64,000 bases of DNA. Origin: Neolewinella agarilytica (GTDB lineage: Bacteria > Bacteroidota > Bacteroidia > Chitinophagales > Saprospiraceae). The position numbers and the translations under genes are program-made. Below the pieces are notes generated by a model that saw only the letters and a program-made list of their open reading frames with translations, searched no databases and was not told the origin of the DNA. Shown piece after piece: positions 53,406-61,374 of the stretch. The first letter of the stretch is position 1; the number at the start of each line of letters is the position of its first letter. The stretch lies in NCBI RefSeq assembly GCF_900110645.1, contig NZ_FOFB01000010.1, positions 62,001 through 126,000 of the forward strand, in the 5' to 3' direction.

Positions 53406-56219
53406 TTAGTTCAACTTCACCGCCTCTCCATACCCCAGCTCCTTCATGCGATCCAGCTGCGTGGCGGCATCGCCAACGACCAACCAGATCATCTCGCCGG
53501 GCCGCACGTACTGCTCTGCCAGTTTACGGATATCTCCCACACTCATGTTTCGGACAACGTCTTCCCGTTCCTTCACGTAATCAGGTGACCAGCCATAGCT
53601 ACCGACGTTCTCCAGCAGATTCAGCTTAGCGCCCGAGGTTTCAAAGGCACGGGCGTTACTCTTGATCATGTAGCTTCGGGTAGTCTCCAGGTCCGTCTCA
53701 GAGAAGGTTTCCGGATAGTCCTCCAGGATTTTTTTTATGGCCTGCGTAGCCTCCAGGGTAACGTTGCTGCGCACACCACTGCTGATCATGAAATCACCTA
53801 CGTCCTTACTGCCATCAAAGCCAGAACCAATGCCGTAGGTATACCCTTTCCCTTCGCGTAGTTCCTGGGTCAGGCGGGAGGCGAAGCTCCCGCCCCCCAG
53901 GATATAGTTCATTACTTCCGCCGGGTAGTAATCCGCATCTACCGCCGTCAGGGAGGGTGCACCGATGCGAAGGACGGACTGCTTAGCCCCGGGAACGTCA
54001 TAGAAATAAACTTTTGCCGCATCCGGCGGAGAAGGTATCGGCCATTCGGGGAAGGTAACCGCTTTGGCAGCCCATCCGGTCTTCAGTTCCTCCATACCTG
54101 CCAGCACCTGCGCCTGGTTTAAATCCCCCACTACGTAGATGCTGGCTACCGACGGGGAGAGGTAGTTCTCGTAATAAGCTTTCAGGTCGTCCATCGTAAT
54201 GGACGCTACCGATTCTTTCGTACCGATAAACGGCTGCCCCCGGATGTTGTCTTCACCATAGATCAAACGGTTGTAAGCCATACTGGCAATGACATTGGGT
54301 TGGGCCGCCTGCTGATCGATCTGGCTAAGGGTAGCCTGCCGGAGGATCTCCAACTCTTCCTCATCCCAACGGGGTTCTAGCATAATTTCGGTGACCAGGT
54401 CCATCGTCGCCTCATAATTACGGGCCAGCGTATTTCCGCTCACCCGAATGCCCTCCGTAGTAGCAAAAACATTGACCCTGGCGCCCAGTTGCTGGATGGC
54501 GGATTCCAATTCCGCCGTGGTCTCGTTTTTTGTTCCCCGGGTCATCAGGTCTCCCAGCAGATTGGCCACCCCGGGCTTATCGAGGCTCTCCAGCAGCTGG
54601 CCGCCGTCTATTACCAGGTTGAAGCGCACCAGCGGCACTTCCGTATTCTCAATCCCGGACACTTTCAGCCCGTTGGGCAATACCTCTTTCCAGATTTCCG
54701 GCGTGGCCGTCTTGATTGCTGCGCCATACTCCGGCTCCGAAGAACGGTCAAAGGAAGAGGGCGTTGGCTCGTACTCCGCCACGATACTGGCGTCAAATTC
54801 TTCTTCAGCACCGATCTCAATCTTTTCCTCTACCACTTCGGCTTTGGTAGCTCCGGCTAAAGCCAGCGCCTGCTTACCCTTTGGCACGAAGCTAGTGGCA
54901 ACGTAAGGCTTCCCCTTGATGTACTGATCGTAAACCCGACGTACATCCGCCGTAGTCACCGCCAGAATGTTTTCGATGTCTTTCTCCACAAAGCCCGGGT
55001 CTCCGGCAAAGATGTTGTACTGCGCCAGGTTAAAGCCCTTGCCCAAAACGCTGGAAAGGCCGTTGTAGAACCCCGTTTCCTGCCCGGCTTTGATCCGGGC
55101 GAGGGCTGCTTCCGAGATACCTTCGGCCTCAAAGCGGGCGAAAGCCGTTTCGATGGCGGAGCGGACGGAATCCAACGGCGTGCCGGCGAAGGCACGCACC
55201 TGAAGGTAGGCCGTACCGGCCAGCTCACTGTTATCCCCGTAGAAGGTAGCGCCGGAGGCTATCTTCTTTTCGTCCACCAGTATTTCATTCAGCGGAGCTT
55301 CTTTACCATCAGCCATTGATTCAAACAGTACGTCAAGCGCATAAGCATCCGGGTGGTACTGCTCTACAGTGGGCCACACCATCGTCAGTTGCGGTACACG
55401 CGCAAAGTTGTCTTCGTGATAAACGCTGATGACTTCGGTCAACTGGCCGGGGCGTTTTTCCATCTGTTTTACTTCCTCTCCTTCCGGAATTTCGTTAAAA
55501 TATTTCTCCACCCATTCTCTTGCCTGTCCGGGATCAAAGTCACCCGCAATCGTCAGCGTCACGTTATTGGGTACGTACCAGCGGCGGAAGAACTCCTTTA
55601 CATCGTCGAGCGTAGCGGCGTCAAGGTCTTCCAGAGAACCGATCACCTGCCAGTTGTAGGGATGGTCTTTGGGGTAAAGATTTTTACCGATCGCGTAGCT
55701 GTTGTGGCCGTAGGGGCGATTGTCCACACTCTGCCGCTTTTCATTTTTCACGACTTGTTTCTCCTTAGCAAGTACCGGCTCGGTAACGGTATTGATGAAC
55801 CAGCCGAGCTTATCAGCTTCCGCCCAGATCATTTTTTCCAGTGCATCCTTCGGGACGGTCTGGAAGTAGTTTGTCCGGTCGCGGCTCGTGCTGCCGTTGG
55901 CACCGGAGCCACCGATGCGGGCGCTCATGGCGTCCAGGCCGCCCTTACCGAGGTTCTCGGACTCCAGAAAGAGGAGGTGTTCGAAGAGGTGGGCAAAACC
56001 CGTTCGGCCCTGTTTCTCGCGGGCGGAGCCTACGTGGGCCGTGAGAGCTACGGCCACTACCGGATCCGAGCGGTCGATGTGAAAAATGACGTCGAGGCCG
56101 TTGTCCAGCTCAAACTTCTCGAAGGGGATGGAGAATTTGCTTTGGGCTACGGAATCGGTGTCAGCGTTGCAGGCGAAAAGGGCCAGCAACAGAAAAAAGG
56201 TGGAACATCTTAGTAACAT
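53406..56219 (-). CDS. M16-family zinc peptidase, two-domain, lipoprotein
   Basis: A 937-residue insulinase-type protein with lipobox LALFAC (C17). The first half has the inverted zinc motif H77-L-F-E80-H81 in GFAHLFEHLLF and the downstream glutamate in VVKNEKRQSV. The second half (from about 500) is an inactive M16 domain with no HxxEH. The fused pair forms a closed chamber that cuts unfolded peptides. It is probably held in the periplasm or on the outer membrane. A dispersed-element copy (56243-56262) lies 24-43 bp ahead of the start. Confidence 0.9.
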   Translation of the reverse strand: MLLRCSTFFLLLALFACNADTDSVAQSKFSIPFEKFELDNGLDVIFHIDRSDPVVAVALTAHVGSAREKQGRTGFAHLFEHLLFLESENLGKGGLDAMSARIGGSGANGSTSRDRTNYFQTVPKDALEKMIWAEADKLGWFINTVTEPVLAKEKQVVKNEKRQSVDNRPYGHNSYAIGKNLYPKDHPYNWQVIGSLEDLDAATLDDVKEFFRRWYVPNNVTLTIAGDFDPGQAREWVEKYFNEIPEGEEVKQMEKRPGQLTEVISVYHEDNFARVPQLTMVWPTVEQYHPDAYALDVLFESMADGKEAPLNEILVDEKKIASGATFYGDNSELAGTAYLQVRAFAGTPLDSVRSAIETAFARFEAEGISEAALARIKAGQETGFYNGLSSVLGKGFNLAQYNIFAGDPGFVEKDIENILAVTTADVRRVYDQYIKGKPYVATSFVPKGKQALALAGATKAEVVEEKIEIGAEEEFDASIVAEYEPTPSSFDRSSEPEYGAAIKTATPEIWKEVLPNGLKVSGIENTEVPLVRFNLVIDGGQLLESLDKPGVANLLGDLMTRGTKNETTAELESAIQQLGARVNVFATTEGIRVSGNTLARNYEATMDLVTEIMLEPRWDEEELEILRQATLSQIDQQAAQPNVIASMAYNRLIYGEDNIRGQPFIGTKESVASITMDDLKAYYENYLSPSVASIYVVGDLNQAQVLAGMEELKTGWAAKAVTFPEWPIPSPPDAAKVYFYDVPGAKQSVLRIGAPSLTAVDADYYPAEVMNYILGGGSFASRLTQELREGKGYTYGIGSGFDGSKDVGDFMISSGVRSNVTLEATQAIKKILEDYPETFSETDLETTRSYMIKSNARAFETSGAKLNLLENVGSYGWSPDYVKEREDVVRNMSVGDIRKLAEQYVRPGEMIWLVVGDAATQLDRMKELGYGEAVKLN

Positions 56220-56358
56220 GGTGGTGTGATTTGGTCTTTAGTGGGCGCGTACGCAGGTGCAAGATAGGGTTGTAGGAGCAGTGTCTGCCGGCCACCACGC
56301 GCTCCGCTCGATGAGAATACATCATTCTCTCAATTGGTTATTAAACCACGACTCTTCC

Positions 56359-56853
56359 TCATAGTTCCTCAGCAGGTGGAATCTGCTGCGTCCGTACACG
56401 GGCGGAGCCCGTGGTGTCCAGCCAGCCGTGCCAGACGGGTCCGTAGTCCATGCCCAGGTATTCAGCTGAAAGACGAAAGGCCTCGTAAAAGGATGCATTA
56501 ATTTCCTCGTCGTTACCAACGGAGAGGACGGACATTTGCTTGCCCCGTAGCTGCCGGCCCAACTCCTTCCGGCTCTTGAGCAGATCACTCAGACGGTCAA
56601 AAAATATCTTCAGCGGTCCGGACATGCTGTACCAGTAGACAGGGCTGGCGAAAATGATTTGCTCGTGAAGCAGCACCTTTGTCTCGATCAGCCGCAGAAA
56701 GTCATCATCTGCCGGATACTCCTGCTCGTAGCTGAAGGGATAGATCTTGTAATCGAGCAGGTCAATGTGCTCCGCCTCCAACTCTGCGGCCAGTTTTTGG
56801 GCAACGTGGAAGGTGTCGCCCTGCGGGCGGGCGGAGGATTGGAGGAGGAGCAT
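56359..56853 (-). CDS. NAD(P)H-dependent FMN oxidoreductase, flavodoxin-like
   Basis: A 164-residue flavodoxin-fold protein. LLLQSSARPQGDTFHVAQKLA is the FMN phosphate loop, IIFASPVYWYSMSGPLKIFFDRLSDLL the isoalloxazine loop. It resembles the NADPH-dependent FMN reductase and quinone reductase group. The end of the protein is Pro/Glu-rich. It lies 8 bp after the small membrane protein at 56862 on the same strand. Confidence 0.82.
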   Translation of the reverse strand: MLLLQSSARPQGDTFHVAQKLAAELEAEHIDLLDYKIYPFSYEQEYPADDDFLRLIETKVLLHEQIIFASPVYWYSMSGPLKIFFDRLSDLLKSRKELGRQLRGKQMSVLSVGNDEEINASFYEAFRLSAEYLGMDYGPVWHGWLDTTGSARVRTQQIPPAEEL

Positions 56854-56861
56854 GAAATATG

Positions 56862-57146
56862 CTAATTAAGCGTGACCACTAAGCTAAGACCAATCATTAA
56901 AACAAGAAGGACGCCAGCAGACAACTTTAAATTTTCTCCTCCGAATTTACCTGGAAGCTTCGAAAATAAATAGCAGGGCCCTAAAGCCAGCAGAAAGGCC
57001 ATTGGCCAGAAGAGCCATTGATTGGTCTCCTTCGTTCCGCATTGCCAACAAAATATCAACCAGCCAAAAACTGGCATAAAGTAGGCTGCTACTAATCCAA
57101 AAATGATGGTGCTTAACGTAGTCAGGCAGTAGGGAAGAAAATTCAT
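56862..57146 (-). CDS. Small membrane protein, unknown
   Basis: A 94-residue protein with three membrane segments (LSTIIFGLVAAYFMPVFGW, WLFWPMAFLLALGPCYLF, LSAGVLLVLMIGLSLVVTL) and a C-x10 or so pair of cysteines around WQCGTKET. No family recognised. It is probably transcribed with the flavoprotein gene 8 bp downstream. Confidence 0.5.
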   Translation of the reverse strand: MNFLPYCLTTLSTIIFGLVAAYFMPVFGWLIFCWQCGTKETNQWLFWPMAFLLALGPCYLFSKLPGKFGGENLKLSAGVLLVLMIGLSLVVTLN

Positions 57147-57166
57147 ACCGAAGATGTTTATTCTTT

Positions 57167-57217
57167 GGTTGAGACGCTATGCGTCGAAGGCCGTTTTCGA
57201 CGCACAGCGTCTCAACC
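57167..57217 (-). terminator. Hairpin after ileS
   Basis: Arms 57167-57188 and 57196-57217 complement over 22 bp with one mismatch; loop of 7 nt. It lies 7 bp past the ileS stop. Same design and same GGTYGAG start as the hairpin at 27202. Confidence 0.7.
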
Positions 57218-57224
57218 AGAAAGC

Positions 57225-60200
57225 TTACACCCTACTCACCGCCAGCGTAGCCGTCTCCTCCCCCGGCAACTCCAACGCCTCACCGTCAACGTCACCGTCC
57301 AGTACCAGGCTGTCAGCCAGTACTTCCGTGGAGATGTAAGCTTTGAAGGCCGTAGCGGCTTCCTCAACGGCAGAGGAGCCCTGGAGTCGGACGCGGATGC
57401 GGTCCGTCACCTCAAAGTCGAGGTCCTTACGGATGTTCTGGATGCGGTTGACGAGCTCGCGGGCCAAGCCTTCTTTAGCAAGCTCCGGAGTGACCGTAAC
57501 GTCGAGCGCGACGGTGATCTCACCGTCGGAAGCAACCTTCCAGCCGGGGATGTCTTCGGTAGCGATCAGGACGTCTTCGGCGGTGAGGATGAGATCCTCG
57601 CCATCCAATGACAAAGTCGCCTCGCCAGCAGATTCGATGCCTTTGATCACGGCGTCCGCATTGGCGCCAATCAGGGCGGCAACGTCCTTCATCCGCTTAC
57701 CCACCTTTTTACCGAGGACACGGAAGTTAGGCTTGAGGCTCTTTTTAAGGAAGTCGCCATCCGTCAGGAATTCGACTTCCTTGATGTTCGTTTCGCTCTT
57801 GATGATGTCCGCCACGGCCGTAACGTGGTTCTGGAAATCGGCATCGGTCGCCGGCACCAGGATTTTCTGTAGCGGCTGGCGGACGCGGAGATTATCGGCC
57901 TTACGCAAGCTCAGCGTCAGCGAGCTGATGCGCTGAGCGTAGCTCATCCGGGTTTCCAGGTCTTTGTCGATCTGGCTCTCGTCTACGCCCGGCAGGATGT
58001 CAAGGTGGACGGAGTTGGCCATGGCTCCTTCAACATTGCTTGCACCTGCGGCTGCGCCCTTCAAATTCTGGTACAACTGCTCCGCATAGAAAGGAGCCAC
58101 CGGCGACATCAAGCGTGCCACCTGCAGCAAACAGCCATAGAGCGTGTTGTAGGCCGCACGCTTGTCCGTCGTCATCTCGCCCTTCCAGAAGCGGCGGCGG
58201 CACTGCCGCACGTACCAGTTGGACAGCTCCGCGTTCACGAAGTTCTCAATCGCCCGGCAGGCGGGCGTGGCGTCATAGGCTTCGTAGAGCGCGGTCACCT
58301 CCTTGGTCAGAGTATTGAGTCGTGAGAGAATCCAACGGTCAATCTCCGGGTAGTCTTTCCACTTCAGGCTGTTCGCCGAATCTGCGGGGTCGTAATTGTC
58401 GATGTTGGCGTAAAGCGCCAGGAAGCTGTACGTATTGTGCAGCGTGCCGAAGAAGACACGGCGGACTTCCTGGATACCTTCTTCATTGAATTTCAGGTTA
58501 TCCCAGGGGTTGGCGTTGCTGATCATGTACCAGCGGGTAGCGTCTGCGCCGTAGGTGTCGATAGTCTCAAACGGATCGACGGCGTTGCCGAGGCGCTTCG
58601 ACATCTTCTTGCCGTTTTTGTCCAGCACGAGGCCGTTAGAGACGACATTTTTATAGGCCACCGAGTCAAACACCATCGTACCGATGGCGTGCAGGGTGTA
58701 GAACCAGCCCCGGGTTTGATCTACGCCTTCGGCGATGAAATCAGCCGGGAACACCCGGTCGAATTTGTCCTTGTTCTCGAAGGGGTAGTGCCACTGGGCG
58801 TAGGGCATGGAGCCCGAATCAAACCAGACGTCAATGAGGTCAAGTTCACGCACAAGCTTTTTTCCGTTCTGGAATAGCACCACCTCGTCGATGTAGGGAC
58901 GGTGCAGGTCTTTAGGCACGCTTTGATCCAGGCCCAGTTCTTTGTTCGCCAGGTCGATGGCGGTCTGTAGCTCAGCGATGGAACCGATGCAAACTTCCTC
59001 CGTCCCACATTCACTGCGCCAGATCGGCAGCGGAATGCCCCAATAGCGCGAGCGGCTCAGGTTCCAGTCGTTGAGGTTTTCGAGCCACTTGCCGAAGCGG
59101 CCGGTACCGGTGCTTTCGGGTTGCCAGTTGATGGTGTCGTTGAGCGCGCTCATGCGCTCCTTGACGGCGCTGGCTTTGATGAACCAGCTGTCGAGCGGAT
59201 AGTAGAGCACGGGCTTGTCCGTCCGCCAGCAGTGCGGGTAACTGTGGTTGTATTTGGCGACGTTGAAGGCCAGGCCTACCGTTTTGAGGTGGATGGCGAT
59301 ATCAACGTTGACGTCTTTGTAATCCGGATCATTTTTGTAATCCTTGACGTAGCGGCCGGCGAACTGCCCGGCGTCGTCCGTAAACTTACCCTGCTTATCC
59401 ACCAGGGTAAGGGAGCCGATGCCGTTGGCTTTGCCGACGGCCATGTCGTCTTGTCCGAAGCTGGGAGCCGTGTGGACGATGCCGGTACCGGCATCGGTGG
59501 TAACGAAGTTTCCTGGGATGACGCGGAAGGCGTCGCCGTCCGTCGGGCTTGGTCCTTCGAGGAGTTGCTCGTAGCTGATGCCGACGAGTTTTTCTCCGGG
59601 GAAGGGCTCCGAGATGGCCTCGATGGTTGGCTGGTTGTGCCCGCCGAACCATTTGGAGACGAGCTCTTTGGCCAGCACGACGTCGTTAGCCTCACCGGTA
59701 TATTGGTTTTTGGTACGCACCTTGACGTATTCGATCTTTGGGCCTACGGTCAGGGCGGTGTTACTGGGCAGGGTCCAGGGCGTGGTGGTCCAGGCGATGA
59801 TGTGTACCTCATTGCTGTCCTGACTCCCCATGGCACCTGCGGCAGCGCCACCATCTTCATCCTCGACTGGCGGAGCCATTACCGGCAGGCTAAACAGCCA
59901 GCTCGATGCCGCCTCCTTCTTTGTTTTGAACATAGCGACCACCGTGGTGTCGCTTACGTCCTGATAGGCCCCTGGCATATTCAGCTCGTGCGAGCTCAGG
60001 CCCGTACCCGCCGCCGGAGAGTAGGGCTGGATGGTGTAGCCTTTATACATGAGGCCCTTGTCGTAGATCTGCTTGAGCAGCCACCAGACGGACTCCATGT
60101 ACTCCTTCTCGTAGGTCACGTAGGGGTTTTCCAGATCAACCCAGTAGCCCATCTTTTTGGTGATGTCATCCCACACGCCCTTAAAGCGCATGACGGTTTC

Positions 60201-60560
60201 CTTACAAGCCTTGTTGTAATCGTCGACGGAGATCTTCGTACCGATGTCTTCCTTCGTGATACCGAGTTCGGACTCCACCTTCAGCTCGATGGGCAGGCCG
60301 TGGGTGTCCCATCCTCCTTTGCGTTCTACCCGCTTTCCGGTCAGGGTTTGGTAGCGGCAGAAAATATCCTTGATCGTCCGGGCCATTACATGGTGGATAC
60401 CGGGCATACCGTTGGCGGACGGCGGTCCTTCGTAGAAGACAAAAGAGTTCTCCACATCCCGCTCTTCAATACTGCGGTTAAACACATCGTGCTTCTCCCA
60501 GAATTCCAGGATTTGCTTGTCTACTTCGGGAAGATTTAACTGATCGTAAGTGGGGAACAT
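57225..60560 (-). CDS. ileS: Isoleucyl-tRNA synthetase, type 2, with GxHH signature
   Basis: I start at 60560 (MFPTYDQLNLPEVDKQ); the frame from 60653 adds 31 residues read from the heptad repeat and is wrong. 1111 residues, the long type 2 (eukaryote-like) form. The HIGH-site reads GMPGIHHVMARTIKDI, with G54-I55-H56-H57: first and third residues of HxGH are swapped. KMSKR is at 652-656 in GKKMSKRLGN. The editing domain with TTTPWTLPSNTAL and the C-terminal anticodon-binding region are present. Two in-frame GAAAGA stretches (GGAAAGAMGSQ, LKGAAAGASN) match the dispersed element at 59832 and 58040. Expression is predicted to depend on the upstream leader peptide and attenuator. Confidence 0.93.
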   Translation of the reverse strand: MFPTYDQLNLPEVDKQILEFWEKHDVFNRSIEERDVENSFVFYEGPPSANGMPGIHHVMARTIKDIFCRYQTLTGKRVERKGGWDTHGLPIELKVESELGITKEDIGTKISVDDYNKACKETVMRFKGVWDDITKKMGYWVDLENPYVTYEKEYMESVWWLLKQIYDKGLMYKGYTIQPYSPAAGTGLSSHELNMPGAYQDVSDTTVVAMFKTKKEAASSWLFSLPVMAPPVEDEDGGAAAGAMGSQDSNEVHIIAWTTTPWTLPSNTALTVGPKIEYVKVRTKNQYTGEANDVVLAKELVSKWFGGHNQPTIEAISEPFPGEKLVGISYEQLLEGPSPTDGDAFRVIPGNFVTTDAGTGIVHTAPSFGQDDMAVGKANGIGSLTLVDKQGKFTDDAGQFAGRYVKDYKNDPDYKDVNVDIAIHLKTVGLAFNVAKYNHSYPHCWRTDKPVLYYPLDSWFIKASAVKERMSALNDTINWQPESTGTGRFGKWLENLNDWNLSRSRYWGIPLPIWRSECGTEEVCIGSIAELQTAIDLANKELGLDQSVPKDLHRPYIDEVVLFQNGKKLVRELDLIDVWFDSGSMPYAQWHYPFENKDKFDRVFPADFIAEGVDQTRGWFYTLHAIGTMVFDSVAYKNVVSNGLVLDKNGKKMSKRLGNAVDPFETIDTYGADATRWYMISNANPWDNLKFNEEGIQEVRRVFFGTLHNTYSFLALYANIDNYDPADSANSLKWKDYPEIDRWILSRLNTLTKEVTALYEAYDATPACRAIENFVNAELSNWYVRQCRRRFWKGEMTTDKRAAYNTLYGCLLQVARLMSPVAPFYAEQLYQNLKGAAAGASNVEGAMANSVHLDILPGVDESQIDKDLETRMSYAQRISSLTLSLRKADNLRVRQPLQKILVPATDADFQNHVTAVADIIKSETNIKEVEFLTDGDFLKKSLKPNFRVLGKKVGKRMKDVAALIGANADAVIKGIESAGEATLSLDGEDLILTAEDVLIATEDIPGWKVASDGEITVALDVTVTPELAKEGLARELVNRIQNIRKDLDFEVTDRIRVRLQGSSAVEEAATAFKAYISTEVLADSLVLDGDVDGEALELPGEETATLAVSRV

Positions 60561-60569
60561 GGTATAAGA

Positions 60570-60680
60570 TTCAAGTTGCAGGTTGCGGGGTGCAGGTTTC
60601 AAGTTGCAGGTTGCAGGTTGCGAGGTGCAGATTGAAATAGGATGAGCGGGCAACCTGCAACCTGCAACTGGTTACCTGCT
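60570..60680. repeat. Heptad-repeat hairpin between attenuator and ileS
   Basis: Repeats of CAAGTTGCAGG type and, on the other side, CAACCTG units form an imperfect hairpin like the spacers of the tRNA-like array. It lies between the leader terminator and the ileS start. Confidence 0.6.
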
Positions 60681-60720
60681 AAAAAAAAAGCTCCGTCGGA
60701 AGCGGGTCCGTCGGAGCTTT
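60681..60720 (-). terminator. Attenuator terminator of the ileS leader
   Basis: On the minus strand AAAGCTCCGACGG (60720-60708) pairs with CCGACGGAGCTTT (60699-60687), 12 of 13 bases, followed by a run of T. It is 25 bp after the leader-peptide stop and about 120 bp before ileS. Confidence 0.85.
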
Positions 60721-60805
60721 CATGCTGTGTGGCAACAGCGGCAACCTACGGACGCGAAGCGCCGATAATAATTATGCCGTCAATAATTCGAGTTGCCATC
60801 AACAT
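60721..60805 (-). promoter_or_regulatory. ileS leader, ribosome-mediated attenuation region
   Basis: The leader frame is followed by competing helices. TGGCAAC (60798-60792) can pair with GTTGCCA (60736-60730); GCTGT (60739-60735) can pair with ACAGC (60728-60724); GTCCGT (60753-60748) can pair with ACGGAC inside the terminator arm (60711-60706). This is the order expected if a ribosome stalled on Ile codons changes the fold and lets RNA polymerase read on into ileS. The helices were found by eye. Confidence 0.7.
60746..60805 (-). CDS. Ile-rich leader peptide of ileS
   Basis: A 19-codon frame, MLMATRIIDGIIIIGASRP, TAG at 60748-60746, with six Ile codons (ATT ATT, then ATA ATT ATT ATC in a row). 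It is followed by an intrinsic terminator and by ileS. An alternative start is the third codon (60799). This is the classic plan of an amino-acid attenuator; low charged tRNA-Ile would stall the ribosome at codons 11-14. Confidence 0.85.
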   Translation of the reverse strand: MLMATRIIDGIIIIGASRP

Positions 60806-60931
60806 AGGACAAAGGTAACAAGCAGGGATGAATTGGGTTGACAGAGAGAAAGCGTGAAGGATAAAATGGGGTTATACCCGTGCCATAATTCGCGAAAATT
60901 CGCAAATCCTAAAAAAAAGTTAATAGAAAGC

Positions 60932-60962
60932 TTGTTTCTAAAAGAATAAATTATACCTTGGG
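60932..60962 (+). promoter_or_regulatory. Promoter of the candidate small RNA
   Basis: TTG at 60932-60934, 19 nt, then TACCTTGG at 60954-60961; one base off TAnnTTTG. The only thing downstream on this strand before a terminator is a short non-coding stretch. Confidence 0.55.
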
Positions 60963-60967
60963 ACTAC

Positions 60968-61063
60968 AATCAGGCCGTAGAATATACCGTCTTAAATTGT
61001 AAGAATTAGTTTTCATTTGGTTTTTTGGGGTTATTGGGAGGCAACAGCGTTGCCTCTTTTTTT
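60968..61063 (+). ncRNA. Candidate small RNA of about 95 nt
   Basis: A promoter-like site at 60932-60962 and a good terminator at 61038-61063 enclose about 95 nt with no gene. I do not recognise the RNA. It is divergent from the ileS leader and shares the GGCAACAGCG sequence near its terminator with the leader region (60731-60740). Confidence 0.5.
61038..61063 (+). terminator. Intrinsic terminator of the candidate small RNA
   Basis: GAGGCAAC-AGC-GTTGCCTC followed by seven T. Confidence 0.8.
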
Positions 61064-61374
61064 GTGTACACACCTCAGAAAGGGCTATATGGCATTTCCT
61101 GACCTAAGCATCCAGTCAACGCACGCAGGTAGCTTTCTAAGAGAATTTTGGCGCGAACGCAGGTGCGGAAGGGAGCTTGCAAGAGCAAGGTTTCAGCACT
61201 CGTCCATCAAATCCTGAAGGGTGTTTCGCCAATGGTTCCGCAGGAATCACAGCCCGAACAGGCATTGTTTGCAGGGACAAAGCGTGCCTTGTCCCTGCGA
61301 TTCCCCCTCTTGGTCACTTGTGGTTCCTGCGGAAGGGTAATAAAACCGGGACGCCCCCTGCGTTTAAATCCCCA
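61064..61374. repeat. Gap with nested inverted repeat after osmC
   Basis: No gene. GGTTCCGCAGGAATCAC near 61234 pairs with GTGGTTCCTGCGGAA near 61321 with one mismatch, and inside it GCAGGGACAA/TTGTCCCTGC (61271-61280, 61289-61298) forms a second hairpin. It may end the OsmC transcript. A dispersed-element copy is at 61150-61167. Confidence 0.45.

Noticed and set aside
55353-56213. 286-codon plus-strand frame
   Set aside because: Antisense to the M16 peptidase, including its zinc motif; no independent support.
59121-60539. 472-codon open frame on the plus strand
   Set aside because: It lies antisense to the strongly conserved ileS and has no family features; a shadow of high-GC codon use.
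60681-60805. T-box riboswitch upstream of ileS
   Set aside because: No T-box sequence or specifier stem is visible, and T-boxes are not expected in this phylum; the Ile-rich leader frame explains the terminator better.
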